DNA of 64,000 bases from Rhizobium sp. SL42. Lineage in GTDB: Bacteria > Pseudomonadota > Alphaproteobacteria > Rhizobiales > Rhizobiaceae. The stretch spans positions 186,001-250,000 of the forward strand of contig NZ_CP063399.1 in assembly GCF_021729845.1 (NCBI RefSeq). The letters are read 5' to 3'. Positions 10,001 to 17,960 of the stretch are shown here, piece after piece (within the stretch, counting starts at the first letter, position 1; the number at the start of each line of letters is the position of its first letter). The notes below the pieces were generated by a model. It was not told where the DNA came from, searched no databases, and was given only the letters and a program-made list of their open reading frames with translations. The position numbers and the translations under genes were made by a program.

Positions 10001-10142
10001 GCTGATCAGTTCCACCGTATTGACCCTGATCGTGGTACCCATGATCCTGTCCTACATTGACAGCCTCACACAGCGTCTGGCTCGCTTTCTGCCAAAAGCG
10101 CCTGATGAATACGGTGATGGACGCCCAGAAACCAGGATGTAG
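7008..10142 (+). CDS. RND-family multidrug/solvent efflux permease
   Basis: 1044 residues, full length for the HAE1-type RND family. The sequence shows the N-terminal helix, two large periplasmic loops (about 35-335 and 560-865) and two groups of membrane helices. The proton-relay Asp pair is present in TM4 (SIGILVDDAIVV), and the matching Lys in TM10 (GLVTKNGILLVDFANRERRRG). It pairs with the adaptor to form a proton-driven exporter. The substrate cannot be read from sequence. The divergent two-component system probably controls it. The reading frame is intact. Confidence 0.95.
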   Translation: MFLTRISVTHPVFTTMMMVALLVIGIFSFQRLGLDQYPDVDVPIVVVMTTYSGATPETVETEVTRPIEDALNSIGGLDEITSTSYEGRSVVTAKFKLEVQGATAAQDVRDKVAAIEADFPDDADKPIVSRFNPSDQPILSIAISSTSLDVPALTTVADQRVVRQLTTISGVGQVTLIGAQKRQIEVSIDDTRMRALRVGINEVIDVLRNGNRNSPAGSLISTFSERTIQVQGRVEQPDDLLDMIVAQRGGAPIYLRDVANVSDGAADAESRALYNGETALAIDVVKVQDANTVQVVADVRNRLVQLNRELAAQNVQLRVVTDASTAIEESVTQVQATLIEGAALAVAIVFLFLNSWRSTVITGLTLPIAMLGTLAVISFLGFTLNTLSLLALTLSIGILVDDAIVVRENITRHLHMGKSHLRAALDGTNEIGLAVIATTLTIVAVFLPVAFMDGIVGRFFYEFGVTVSAAVLISLFVAFTLDPMLSSVWYDPDSHPNAKRGAIGRLIARFDHGFEWLANQYRHVIGWTLRHRFVTLLATVGIFIGSLFMVPLVGAEFVPGADEGRFQINVTAPVGSSLDYTATKVRQVENALREFPEVETIYSTINTGGMVGKHRAAVLVRLVALEQRKRTPLTLANPIRERLSVIPGIEIAIVQEGLGGGDSPIQLSILGDDRAIIEKIASDLDSDMRRIPGMADVNSSAREVTSILSVRLKREAASDLGMTRSNLAASLSPLVGGEEVSNWTDATGETYDIVVRLPSEQRADPAMIGALMLTTGRTDENGAPILVQVDQIADLSPVPAASEIRRLDNRREVLVSADVSGRTLGDVTAELQTLIDSFDLPAGYHIRFGGESKNMQETMGHMAAALAMAVIFIYLVLASQFGSFLQPLAIMAALPLSLVGVLLGLMVAGSTINMFSLIGFIMLMGLVTKNGILLVDFANRERRRGLSLNDALISAGTIRFRPIVMTTLAMIVGMIPLGMAVSGGGAQRSPMAHAVIGGLISSTVLTLIVVPMILSYIDSLTQRLARFLPKAPDEYGDGRPETRM

Positions 10143-10367
10143 GTCGCTGCAGTGCGCACCATCCAACCCTGTATTGGGGAGGTACTGGACATGCTTCCGT
10201 GCCGTAAACGCCATGCTCCGATCGCTCTATTCAAGCCGACGCCAAAGCCCATTTGGTCAACGGAGCAAGAGGATGCTCAATGGCCCAGCGACGAGAATTG
10301 CGAGAACGATGATCGGGTGGAGACAGGAAAGCAGAACACGAAGTATGGCTTTACGACGGCTCATCAA

Positions 10368-10400
10368 AACGTCACCTGCTGGGAAAAGTCAGGTGACGTT
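10368..10400. terminator. Hairpin after the RND operon, in a ~300-bp gap without genes
   Basis: An 11-bp perfect inverted repeat (AACGTCACCTG and its complement) with an 11-nt loop lies between the permease and the opposite-strand gene. It probably ends transcription from one or both sides. The rest of the gap (10143-10450) holds short overlapping frames with no recognisable protein features. Confidence 0.55.
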
Positions 10401-10450
10401 GGACGCCTCACATTGCAGCGGCATTACCGTCTATCTGTTGCAAACTGATA

Positions 10451-11149
10451 TTACGGAGCGGGCGCGACCCTCAGGTTTCTGAAATACCCAATCGTCCCGG
10501 ATTCCAGCCAGACACCGACACCTCCGCGTTGATCGGGTCCGAATTTCAGGTCATTGACGATAAGAGCCGGTCGCGTCTTGCCATCGAGATAGAGCTCCGC
10601 CCTCGCGCCGGAAACCAAAATGCGCATATGAATCCATCGCCCGAGATCAAGCTCGGCGTAGCTCTCATATTTTTCAGGTTCCTCCGCTCTTAGCCTGTCA
10701 AATCGCCAATATGGATAAGCGACATACTGAACGCTGTGATTGCGGCGAACCTGATCGTCTGCGGTGCTGTTCGTCGGCCTGAGATAGATGCTCTCGAACC
10801 GTCCTTCTTTATCGATGCGAAACGTGAGACCGATGAAACCGCGAGCATATGCAGGCGCGTCCGGGGCAAGTTCACTCGCTACGTCGACCTCGATCACACC
10901 ATCTGAGAAGTCCATGGGCAACCATGCCATGAAGTTCCGATCGATTAGCTTCTCAGTTCGCGGATCCTGAACGGCTTTCGACGGCATCGTCATCTTGAAG
11001 GCAGGCGCGCCCTCGAAGGAGCTATGCTCTAGAGACACAACCGAGAGCAGAAAGTCCGCAAGCGCCGGATCTGACAAGACGCCTGTTGAACTGCCGTCTG
11101 ACGCCAAAACGGCCTCGTTCCTCCCATCCATAGGGCCCGATAAAGTCAT
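10451..11149 (-). CDS. Hypothetical protein with concanavalin-A/LamG-like beta-sandwich
   Basis: 232 residues with no signal peptide. The stretches GFIGLTFRIDKEGRFESIYL, WIHMRILVSGARAELYLDGK and GVGVWLESGTIGYFRNLRV follow the pattern of jelly-roll lectin/glucanase-like domains (the GH16-like DUF1080 type), which bind or cleave saccharides. No catalytic Glu pair could be assigned. A weak start: MDGR seven residues in is an alternative. Isolated gene on the minus strand; no functional link to neighbours is visible. Confidence 0.55.
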   Translation of the reverse strand: MTLSGPMDGRNEAVLASDGSSTGVLSDPALADFLLSVVSLEHSSFEGAPAFKMTMPSKAVQDPRTEKLIDRNFMAWLPMDFSDGVIEVDVASELAPDAPAYARGFIGLTFRIDKEGRFESIYLRPTNSTADDQVRRNHSVQYVAYPYWRFDRLRAEEPEKYESYAELDLGRWIHMRILVSGARAELYLDGKTRPALIVNDLKFGPDQRGGVGVWLESGTIGYFRNLRVAPAP

Positions 11150-11271
11150 TTTTCTCTCTCCCTTTTACCAAGCGCAAAATGTCGCAAGCCAAGCTATTCT
11201 CCTCCAAGAGAACCAACTCATGCCTGGAGGGCCTGATGGACAGCAGACCGCCATCCATCAGGCAACAATTT

Positions 11272-11898
11272 TCAGACACGAACCCAGGACGGCGCCACAG
11301 TCGGCCCCATTCCGAGGAAGAAACCGAAGTGGATGTTCATCTCTCCGATCGGCTCGAGGAAGCGGCTGTTGCTCAGCGGACCGGCATTGACGGCCTCGAA
11401 CGACAGCTTTTCAGCCAATTCGCGAACTTGCGCGGTTGCACCTTCATCATCTCCGGCCACAAACACCTGCAGCGTCTTGGCTGCTCGCGCTTCCGGCGAG
11501 ATCAAGCCTGCAAAGATCGTGTTGAAGGCTTTGACAACATGCGCTCCGCTGTCGAGCTTCTGGATCTCCTCTGCTGCGGACGTTGTGTGACCGAGTAGCA
11601 ATTCCTTGTAATCCGCGGTGATCGGATTGGAGATGTCGATCAGAACTTTGCCCGTGAGATCACCGGTCTCTGCGAGCACCTGGCCAACGGCCTGATATGG
11701 CAGCGCCAACAGGACGATGTCTGCGAGCTTCACCGCGCCAGCGATGCCTCCACCTTCAACATTGGGACCGATGTCTGCGGCGAGCGATGCGGCCTTGGCC
11801 GGATCGCGGTGACCAATGACAACGTCGACACCGGAAGCGGCAAATGCCCGGGCAAATCCAGAACCCATATTCCCTGTTCCAATGACTGCAACTTTCAT
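11272..11898 (-). CDS. NAD(P)-binding oxidoreductase, F420:NADPH-reductase-like
   Basis: 208 residues beginning directly with a Rossmann glycine motif (VAVIGTGNMGSGFARAFAASG). It continues with VDVVIGHRDP, ADIVLLALPYQAV, VLIDISNPIT and AFNTIFAG, the pattern of the small dinucleotide-binding family annotated as NADPH-dependent F420 reductase or YrhI-like proteins. In proteobacteria without F420 these are generic NADP-dependent reductases. AGAGGATC precedes the ATG. It is divergent from a LysR gene ~97 bp away, the classical arrangement in which that LysR protein controls it. Confidence 0.8.
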   Translation of the reverse strand: MKVAVIGTGNMGSGFARAFAASGVDVVIGHRDPAKAASLAADIGPNVEGGGIAGAVKLADIVLLALPYQAVGQVLAETGDLTGKVLIDISNPITADYKELLLGHTTSAAEEIQKLDSGAHVVKAFNTIFAGLISPEARAAKTLQVFVAGDDEGATAQVRELAEKLSFEAVNAGPLSNSRFLEPIGEMNIHFGFFLGMGPTVAPSWVRV

Positions 11899-11976
11899 TC
11901 TCTGATCCTCTGTTGTGGTTGAAAATTACTTTGACGGTGAAACGAATTAAGATAAATCTCAGAAATATCGCATGAC

Positions 11977-11995
11977 TTGAAACAACGGATTTCAA
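11977..11995. promoter_or_regulatory. Dyad abutting the LysR start codon
   Basis: TTGAAA and TTTCAA arms separated by 7 bp end exactly at the ATG of the LysR gene. No Shine-Dalgarno sequence is visible there, so this may be an operator replacing a usual leader. It would place a bound regulator over the translation start region and the divergent promoter. Confidence 0.35.
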
Positions 11996-12895
11996 ATGGA
12001 TCGTTTGACTGGAATGGAAGTGTTCGTCAAATCCGTGGAATGTGGCTCGTTCAGTGCCGCAGCCGACGTCATGCAGATGTCGTCACAGCTTGTCGGCAAG
12101 CACGTGCAGAAGCTAGAGCAACACCTTGGCGTGCAACTGCTTCATCGCTCGACGCGACGCCAGAGCCTGACGGATTTCGGTCAGATCTTCTACGAGCGTG
12201 CGAAAATCATTCTGGCCGAGGTCGAGACGGCGGAAAGCATGGCGGAAGAAACCCGCGCAGTTCCGGCAGGACGCCTGCGCGTCAACGCCCCTGTGAGCTT
12301 CGGCATGCGCACCCTTTCCCCGGTCTTGCCCAAGTTCATGAAGCTGTATCCCGAAGTTGCGGTCGAACTAACACTGGCCAATCGCGCAGTGGATCTGATC
12401 GACGAGGGATATGATGCCGTATTTCGGGTCGGAGAGCTTTCGGACAGCGGATTGATTGCTCGACGGCTTTCCCCTTATCGGCTCGCTCTGTGCGCATCGC
12501 CCGAATACCTCGCGAAGGCACCACCCTTGGCGTCGCCGCAAGATCTGACACGTCACGAATGTCTTGGGTTTTCCCATACGGAACTGCGCACCCACTGGAC
12601 GTTTAATGGCCCAGATGGACGTCACGTCATTCCCGTCACGAGCCGGCTTGTAGCCGATCATGGGGAGCCTTTGCTTTGTGCTGCCCTCGCAGGCCTCGGG
12701 ATCATGTTGCAGCCTTTAGAACTGGTGCGTGACTACCTTGACGATGGTCAACTCGTGGAGCTTTTGCCAGCCTACACGGTCCCGATGCGGCCTTTGCACG
12801 TCCTCTACGCGCCAGACCGACGGTTGACGCCGAAACTGAGAAGCTTCCTGGACTTCGTCGTCGCAAATTTTGGGGCCAGCGCATTCGAGGACTGA
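11996..12895 (+). CDS. LysR-family transcriptional regulator
   Basis: 299 residues. The winged-helix domain is at the N-terminus (MEVFVKSVECGSFSAAADVM ... HVQKLEQHLGVQLLHRSTRR), followed by a linker and a type-2 periplasmic-binding-protein-like effector domain (PAGRLRVNAPVSFG onward). It belongs to the CrgA-like subgroup recognised by this MDRLTxMEVF opening. Divergent from the dinucleotide-binding oxidoreductase, and followed after 39 bp by a second LysR gene, giving a tandem regulator pair upstream of the DoxX cluster. The effector is unknown. Confidence 0.9.
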   Translation: MDRLTGMEVFVKSVECGSFSAAADVMQMSSQLVGKHVQKLEQHLGVQLLHRSTRRQSLTDFGQIFYERAKIILAEVETAESMAEETRAVPAGRLRVNAPVSFGMRTLSPVLPKFMKLYPEVAVELTLANRAVDLIDEGYDAVFRVGELSDSGLIARRLSPYRLALCASPEYLAKAPPLASPQDLTRHECLGFSHTELRTHWTFNGPDGRHVIPVTSRLVADHGEPLLCAALAGLGIMLQPLELVRDYLDDGQLVELLPAYTVPMRPLHVLYAPDRRLTPKLRSFLDFVVANFGASAFED

Positions 12896-12934
12896 GGGCG
12901 CGGGCGACCAATCGATTTTTGAAAGGTGATTGTC

Positions 12935-13852
12935 TTGGACCGACTTGAATGTGACCGCATGTTTGCCGCAGTAATCGATACAGGTAGCTTCGCGGCGGCG
13001 GCCAAGCGTCTTGGAACGAGTACCGGTCAGGCGTCGAAGCTCGTGTCGCGGCTTGAAAAGGAACTTGGTGTCCAGCTTATCATGCGGACAACACGGGCAT
13101 TGGGACTTTCGGAGGTCGGCCGTGCCTACTATGAACGCATAAAAGGGATTATCGAGGAGTTCGATGCCCTTGATGCATCGGTACGCAACGCCTCAGGTGC
13201 GCCATCGGGCAGGTTGCGGATTACAGCGCCCGTGACCTTCGGCACGACCCAACTGGCTCCTGTGCTGATCTCCTTCGCTGCAGCCTTTCCCGATATCCAG
13301 CTGGACGTCAGCTTCTCCGACCGCCTCATCAACCTCGTTGACGAGGGGTTTGATGCGGCGATCCGGATTGGCCAGCCCGCCGATAGCAGCCTCATTGCCA
13401 AAAAGCTCTGCGCTGTCCGAATTGTGCTCGTGGCCTCACCCGCCTATCTCGAAATTCGACAATCACCGGCCACCCCGAGTGAGCTTGCTGATCACCACTG
13501 CATTGTCGACACCAATTTCAATGATCCCCTTTCATGGCGCTTTAAAAGCGGTGATCGGCACCAAACCATTGCTGCCGAAGTGCGAAGCCGGCTGCATTTC
13601 TCGAATGCCGAAGCCTGTCTGGCAGCGGCCGACGCCGGTCTGGGTATCGCCCGTGTTCCCAGCTTCGTTGCCGGCACCAGTCTTCGGGCCGGATCGGTTC
13701 GAACCGTTCTCAGCCAATTTGAAGACGAGCCGCGAGGTCTCTACGCCGTCTATCCACCGGCGCGTCATCTTGCTTTGAAAGTGCGCGTCCTCGTCGATTT
13801 TCTGGCGGACGCGTTTCGCGGTCAGCCCGCATGGGACAACGGATGGACATAA
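12935..13852 (+). CDS. LysR-family transcriptional regulator (second of a tandem pair)
   Basis: About 305 residues, clearly paralogous to the preceding gene (HTH: GSFAAAAKRLGTSTGQASKL; effector domain SGRLRITAPVTFG). The TTG at 12935 is chosen as start: AAAGG lies eight bases upstream and the product then begins MDRLE, like its neighbour. A GTG at 12926 gives three extra residues. It precedes the DoxX-VOC-reductase cluster by about 100 bp with two dyads in between, so it is the best candidate regulator of that cluster. Confidence 0.88.
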   Translation: MDRLECDRMFAAVIDTGSFAAAAKRLGTSTGQASKLVSRLEKELGVQLIMRTTRALGLSEVGRAYYERIKGIIEEFDALDASVRNASGAPSGRLRITAPVTFGTTQLAPVLISFAAAFPDIQLDVSFSDRLINLVDEGFDAAIRIGQPADSSLIAKKLCAVRIVLVASPAYLEIRQSPATPSELADHHCIVDTNFNDPLSWRFKSGDRHQTIAAEVRSRLHFSNAEACLAAADAGLGIARVPSFVAGTSLRAGSVRTVLSQFEDEPRGLYAVYPPARHLALKVRVLVDFLADAFRGQPAWDNGWT

Positions 13853-13856
13853 TTGA

Positions 13857-13925
13857 TTCCAATGTGGAAGTAATATCCCTCCCGCAGACGGGATAATCAT
13901 CGATCTGGAATTGGGCCATATTCCA
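13857..13925. promoter_or_regulatory. Candidate operator dyads upstream of the DoxX cluster
   Basis: Two dyads with the same half-site word occur between the LysR and DoxX genes: TTCC-N5-GGAA at 13857-13869 and TGGAAT-N8-ATTCCA at 13906-13925. Shared TTCC/GGAA arms and T-N11-A-like spacing fit a LysR operator. No -35/-10 pair was assigned with confidence. Confidence 0.4.
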
Positions 13926-13959
13926 TCTCAGGAATTCACCCAATGAGAAGAGAACGATC

Positions 13960-14367
13960 ATGATTGATACCCGCACTGCTCCATATGCCGCCCTCACATT
14001 GCGCGTCGTACTCGGCCTGCTTTTCCTCGCTCATGCCGGCCTGAAAATTTTCGTATTCACCCCGGCGGGCACTGCCGGCTTTTTTGAATCTCTCGGTCTT
14101 CCCGGCTGGCTGGCTTACGTTACCATCCTGTGGGAATTGGCAGGTGCCATCGCTCTCATCCTCGGCATCTGGCCGCGCCTGGCTGCCATCGCAATGATCC
14201 CCGTTCTGCTCGGCTCAATTTTCACCGTTCACGGCGCAGCAGGCTTCTTCTTCAACAATCCGAACGGTGGCTGGGAATTCCCGGCTTTCTGGATCATCGG
14301 CCTGATCGTGCTGGCACTGACCGGCGATGGCGCGAAGGCACTACGCCCCACGCCTATCCGCAAGTAA
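13960..14367 (+). CDS. DoxX-family inner-membrane protein
   Basis: 135 residues with four hydrophobic helices. LRVVLGLLFLAHAGLKIF and the GLPGWLAYVTILWELAGAIALILG segment are standard for the DoxX/DoxD family. The family has quinone-linked oxidoreductase roles; the Bacillus member MhqP is induced by quinones. A purine-rich site (GAGAAGAGAA) precedes the ATG. First gene of a five-gene same-strand cluster with gaps of 4-33 bp, so co-transcription is very likely. Confidence 0.88.
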   Translation: MIDTRTAPYAALTLRVVLGLLFLAHAGLKIFVFTPAGTAGFFESLGLPGWLAYVTILWELAGAIALILGIWPRLAAIAMIPVLLGSIFTVHGAAGFFFNNPNGGWEFPAFWIIGLIVLALTGDGAKALRPTPIRK

Positions 14368-14399
14368 CAACTCAGCGACTACAGCGAACGGAGGAAGCC

Positions 14400-15260
14400 A
14401 TGAGCACGACATCAAGCCTGAAGACCGGCATTGGCAAAGTAACCTTGACGGTCAACGACCTCGATCGGGTCAGCGGCTTCTACCAGGAGGCCGTGGGCCT
14501 CCATCTCCTTCGCAGCGATGCGGCCACCGCAGAACTCGGCGTTGAAGGAAAAACGCTTCTGGAATTGCGGCGCGATCCCGGAGCACGCCGGCGTTCTCCC
14601 CGCGAGGCAGGCCTGTTTCACACCGCCTTTCTGCTTCCTTCCCGTGCCGACCTCGGCCGCTGGATCCAACATGCGATGAAAACGCGCCCGCCGGTGGTGG
14701 GCGCATCCGATCACGCGGTCAGCGAAGCCCTCTACCTTTCCGATCCCGAAGGCAACGGCGTCGAGATCTACGTGGATCGGCCGGTTCTGTCATGGCAATG
14801 GAAGGACGGACTGGTCCATATGCCCAGCGACCCGCTTGATCTCGATGCTGTGGTCGCAGCCAGCGGCAGCGGCGATTGGAAGGGTTTTCCCGAAGGCTCG
14901 ACGGTCGGCCATGTGCATCTGCAGGTCGGCGCCATTCCCACTGCTGAAGCATTCTATGCCAAGGTTCTCGGCTTTGCCGTCACCTCGCGCTACCCCGGCG
15001 GAACCTTTTACGCCGCCGACGGCTACCACCATCATATCGCAACCAATATCTGGAACAGCCGCGGCGCCGGTGTGCGCAGTTACCCCAGCACGGGTCTTGC
15101 CAATATCGAGATCATCGCAACTCCCGAATTTCTGACATCCGTCCACGGGAAGGCCACAGAAGCCGGAACAGCCGATACGACTCAAGGTCTGACCTTGAAT
15201 GACCCATGGGGCACCGAGATCAGCATCGTATCATCGATCCAACAGGACACGCAGGAGTAG
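14400..15260 (+). CDS. VOC-family ring-cleavage dioxygenase-like protein (CatE/MhqO type)
   Basis: 286 residues made of two vicinal-oxygen-chelate modules (about 8-130 and 165-280), the length of CatE-type catechol-2,3-dioxygenases. Probable metal ligands in the second module are His171 (VGHVHLQV), His211 or 212 in YHHHIATNIW, and Glu273 (WGTEISI). Inferred role: extradiol cleavage of catechol- or hydroquinone-type compounds. A longer frame back to 14130 exists but overlaps DoxX; CGGAGGAAGCC before this ATG fixes the start. The product would clear free catechols/quinols beside the reductase encoded next. Confidence 0.85.
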   Translation: MSTTSSLKTGIGKVTLTVNDLDRVSGFYQEAVGLHLLRSDAATAELGVEGKTLLELRRDPGARRRSPREAGLFHTAFLLPSRADLGRWIQHAMKTRPPVVGASDHAVSEALYLSDPEGNGVEIYVDRPVLSWQWKDGLVHMPSDPLDLDAVVAASGSGDWKGFPEGSTVGHVHLQVGAIPTAEAFYAKVLGFAVTSRYPGGTFYAADGYHHHIATNIWNSRGAGVRSYPSTGLANIEIIATPEFLTSVHGKATEAGTADTTQGLTLNDPWGTEISIVSSIQQDTQE

Positions 15261-15263
15261 ACA

Positions 15264-16223
15264 ATGCTTGTAGAAGGCAAATGGACCGCCGACTGGCACC
15301 CGGTGCAGGCAAGCGACGCCAAAGGCGGTTTCGTCCGCCAGATCTCCGGCTTCCGTAACTGGATCACGCCTGACGGTAGCGCCGGGCCGACCGGCGAAGA
15401 TGGCTTCAAGGCAGAGGACGGCCGTTACCACCTGTATGTCGCGCTGATCTGCCCCTGGGCGTCGCGCACCCTGATCGGCCGCGCCCTGAAGAAGCTCGAT
15501 GGTGCCATCTCGGTTTCCGTCGTGGAACCGGCATTGTCCGACCAGGGCTGGCGCTTCGGCGACTACCCGGGCTCCGACTTCGACACGCTCAACGGTGCAA
15601 CCTACATGCACGAGATCTATACGCGAGCCGATCCGGTCTACACAGGCCGGGCAACCGTGCCTGTCTTGTGGGACAAGAAACGCGGCACCATCGTCAACAA
15701 CGAGTCCGCCGACATATTGCGAATGCTCAATTCGGGGTTTGGATCGCTTGCCGACAACAGCATCGACCTCTACCCGGAGGATCTGCGCGCCGATATCGAC
15801 GCCTTGAACGAGCGGATCTATCCGATGCTCAACAACGGGGTCTATCGGGCCGGTTTTGCGGTTACGCAGACTGCCTATGAAGAAGCCTTTGCCGATGTCT
15901 TTTCGATGCTCGACGGATTGGAAACCCGCCTCGACAACCAGGGCCCATACCTGTTCGGCGATCGATTGACGGAAGCTGACGTCCGGTTGTTCGTCACTCT
16001 GGTTCGCTTCGATGCCGCCTATCACGGCCTGTTCAAATGCAATCTGCGCCGGCTTGCCGACTACGCTCGCCTCAGCCGCTACGTGGAGACCATCATCGCA
16101 ATCCCCGGCATTCGCGCCACGGTCAATATCGACCATATCAAGCGTGGCTATTATTCGATCAAGGCACTCAATCCGAACGGCATCGTGCCAGTCGGGCCGC
16201 AACTGCCGTTCGAGCAGGCATAA
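15264..16223 (+). CDS. Glutathionyl-hydroquinone reductase (xenobiotic-reductase GST, YqjG/PcpF/ECM4 type)
   Basis: 319 residues. The thioredoxin-like domain carries the catalytic CPWAS motif at Cys63, and a helical C-terminal GST domain contains the conserved EERIYPMLNNGVYRAGFA-like stretch. Sequences such as FRNWITPDG and VNIDHIKRGYY are family marks. These enzymes use glutathione to reduce S-glutathionyl-(chloro)hydroquinones back to free hydroquinones, repairing adducts formed from benzoquinones. It starts three bases after the VOC dioxygenase stop, so the two are coupled; the dioxygenase could consume the released hydroquinone. Confidence 0.92.
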   Translation: MLVEGKWTADWHPVQASDAKGGFVRQISGFRNWITPDGSAGPTGEDGFKAEDGRYHLYVALICPWASRTLIGRALKKLDGAISVSVVEPALSDQGWRFGDYPGSDFDTLNGATYMHEIYTRADPVYTGRATVPVLWDKKRGTIVNNESADILRMLNSGFGSLADNSIDLYPEDLRADIDALNERIYPMLNNGVYRAGFAVTQTAYEEAFADVFSMLDGLETRLDNQGPYLFGDRLTEADVRLFVTLVRFDAAYHGLFKCNLRRLADYARLSRYVETIIAIPGIRATVNIDHIKRGYYSIKALNPNGIVPVGPQLPFEQA

Positions 16224-16235
16224 AGGACCAAACCA

Positions 16236-16853
16236 ATGTCGACAGTCGCAGCGAATATTCTGGTCATCATGCTCCATGGCGTTGGCTCCAGCGGCAATGA
16301 CCTGGCACCGCTTGGCAATACGTGGAAGACTACATTGCCCGGAGCCGTCTTGGTGTCGCCCAATGCCTCCGCCCCTTCCAGCTTTGGTTCGGGTTTCCAG
16401 TGGTTCAGCGTCGCAGGCGTCACGGAAGAGAACCGTAGTGCACGGATTGTCGATGCGCGGCCCTCCTTCGACACGGTGATTTCATCGATCATCGCGGAGA
16501 ACGGATTTGCCGATAAGCTCGACCGTGTCGCTCTCGTCGGTTTCTCGCAGGGCACGATCATGGCGCTGGATGCGGTCGCGTCAGGCCGCTGGCCGGTTGG
16601 TGCCGTGGTCGGCTTTTCCGGTCGCCTCGCCTCCCCGCTTCCGCTTCAGCCGGCTTTGGAAACACCCATCCTGCTGGTCCATGGAAGTGCCGATCCGGTC
16701 ATCCCCGCGACAGAAACCAGCAAGGCCGCAGCCACTCTCCAGGCACTCGGCCTCAAGGTCGAAACACTCTCACTGCCGGGTGTGCCTCACACGATTTCCG
16801 CCGAGGGTGCCGCGCGCGCCGGCAGTTTTCTGGCCGAAGCATTTCTGAAATAG
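16236..16853 (+). CDS. Alpha/beta hydrolase, phospholipase/carboxylesterase family (MhqD-like)
   Basis: 205 residues, the full length of this esterase family. LHGVGSSGNDL forms the oxyanion region. The nucleophile Ser104 lies in GFSQG, the acid is Asp153 in GSADPVIP, and the catalytic His185 is in GVPHTIS. No signal peptide is present, so it is cytoplasmic. In Bacillus and Staphylococcus a homologous esterase (MhqD) is paired with VOC dioxygenases for quinone resistance, and the same pairing occurs here. It could hydrolyse ester or lactone products of ring cleavage; this is inference. Confidence 0.87.
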   Translation: MSTVAANILVIMLHGVGSSGNDLAPLGNTWKTTLPGAVLVSPNASAPSSFGSGFQWFSVAGVTEENRSARIVDARPSFDTVISSIIAENGFADKLDRVALVGFSQGTIMALDAVASGRWPVGAVVGFSGRLASPLPLQPALETPILLVHGSADPVIPATETSKAAATLQALGLKVETLSLPGVPHTISAEGAARAGSFLAEAFLK

Positions 16854-16866
16854 GACGGCAGCCAGA

Positions 16867-17916
16867 ATGGAAATCGGTCTTTACACATTTGGCGACCTGC
16901 CCGTCGGCACCCGCGGCCCGGAAGCATCGAAACGTCGACTGCTGGAGATCGTGGAAGCGGCGAAGCTTGCCGATCAGGCGGGCCTTAGCGTCTTCGGCAT
17001 TGGCGAGCATCACCGGCCGGACTACACGATCTCCGTCCCGGTTGCCATCATGGGTGCCATTGCGGCAGTCACCAAGGATATCCGGATCACCACGGCCGTC
17101 ACCATTCTCTCTTCATCCGACCCTGTGCGCATCTTTGAAGAATTGGCAACGATCGATCTCCTGTCTTCCGGTCGTGCCGAATTGACCGTCGGGCGTGGCG
17201 CCTTCATCGAGTCCTTTCCTCTCTTCGGCTACGACCTGAAGGACTACGACGCGCTTTACGAAGAAAAGCTCGACCTCCTCCTAAAAATTTCGGCCAATGA
17301 CGCCATCACCTGGCAAGGGCGCTTCCGCCCGGCCCTGAACAACGTCGAAATCGCTCCTCGACCCTATGTGGCAAAGCCGCCAATCTGGATCGGCGCTGGC
17401 GGCACTCCCGAAAGCGCGATCCGTGCGGGCCGGGCCGGCGTGCCGCTGAACCTTGCCAATATCGGCGGAGAACCCGCACGGTTTCGGCCGTTCATCGATC
17501 TCTACCGCAAAAGCTACGAGGAAGCCGGCCATGACCGGACCGGACTAAAGGTTGGGATATCCAGCCATCTGCATGTGCAGAAGAACAGTCAGGCGGCCCT
17601 GGACGAATTCTACCCCCACTACGCTCGATACATCGGCCATAATCTGCCGAATGGCGACAACGGCTGGAAGGTGACGCGGGCAGACTACGAGCGTCTCGCC
17701 AGCCCGCACGGCGCCCTTTTCGTTGGGAGCCCGCAGCAGATCATCGACAAGATCCTCTACGAACACGAGATGTTTAGACATGACCGGTTCATGGCTCAGA
17801 TCGATATCGGCGGCTTGCCCTTCGGAAAGGTTGGCAGCGCGATCGAATTGCTGGCAACCGAAGTGCTGCCTGTCGTGCGCAAGGCAACGGCCGTATCCTC
17901 GATTGCAGTTGCATGA
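16867..17916 (+). CDS. LLM-class flavin-dependent oxidoreductase (luciferase-like)
   Basis: 349 residues with the bacterial-luciferase TIM-barrel pattern: MEIGLYTFGDL, GIGEHHRPDYTISVP, TVLSSSDPVRIFEELATIDLLS-type segment, GRAELTVGRGAF and IWIGAGGTPESAIRAGRAG. These enzymes use reduced flavin, usually FMNH2, for oxygenation or reduction. No partner flavin reductase lies nearby. Last gene of the DoxX cluster, 13 bp after the esterase, and convergent with the quinone-oxidoreductase gene. Substrate not identifiable. Confidence 0.9.
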   Translation: MEIGLYTFGDLPVGTRGPEASKRRLLEIVEAAKLADQAGLSVFGIGEHHRPDYTISVPVAIMGAIAAVTKDIRITTAVTILSSSDPVRIFEELATIDLLSSGRAELTVGRGAFIESFPLFGYDLKDYDALYEEKLDLLLKISANDAITWQGRFRPALNNVEIAPRPYVAKPPIWIGAGGTPESAIRAGRAGVPLNLANIGGEPARFRPFIDLYRKSYEEAGHDRTGLKVGISSHLHVQKNSQAALDEFYPHYARYIGHNLPNGDNGWKVTRADYERLASPHGALFVGSPQQIIDKILYEHEMFRHDRFMAQIDIGGLPFGKVGSAIELLATEVLPVVRKATAVSSIAVA

Positions 17917-17960
17917 CCTGTTCTGTCAGCGAATGCGTTCCAGCAGAAGCCTGATCGGTC

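Noticed and set aside
14130..14399. 90-codon N-terminal extension of the VOC dioxygenase
   Set aside because: Overlaps DoxX in another frame, and the ribosome site at 14390 fits the shorter start.
15231..16277. 348-codon minus-strand ORF
   Set aside because: Antisense to glutathionyl-hydroquinone reductase, which has intact catalytic motifs.
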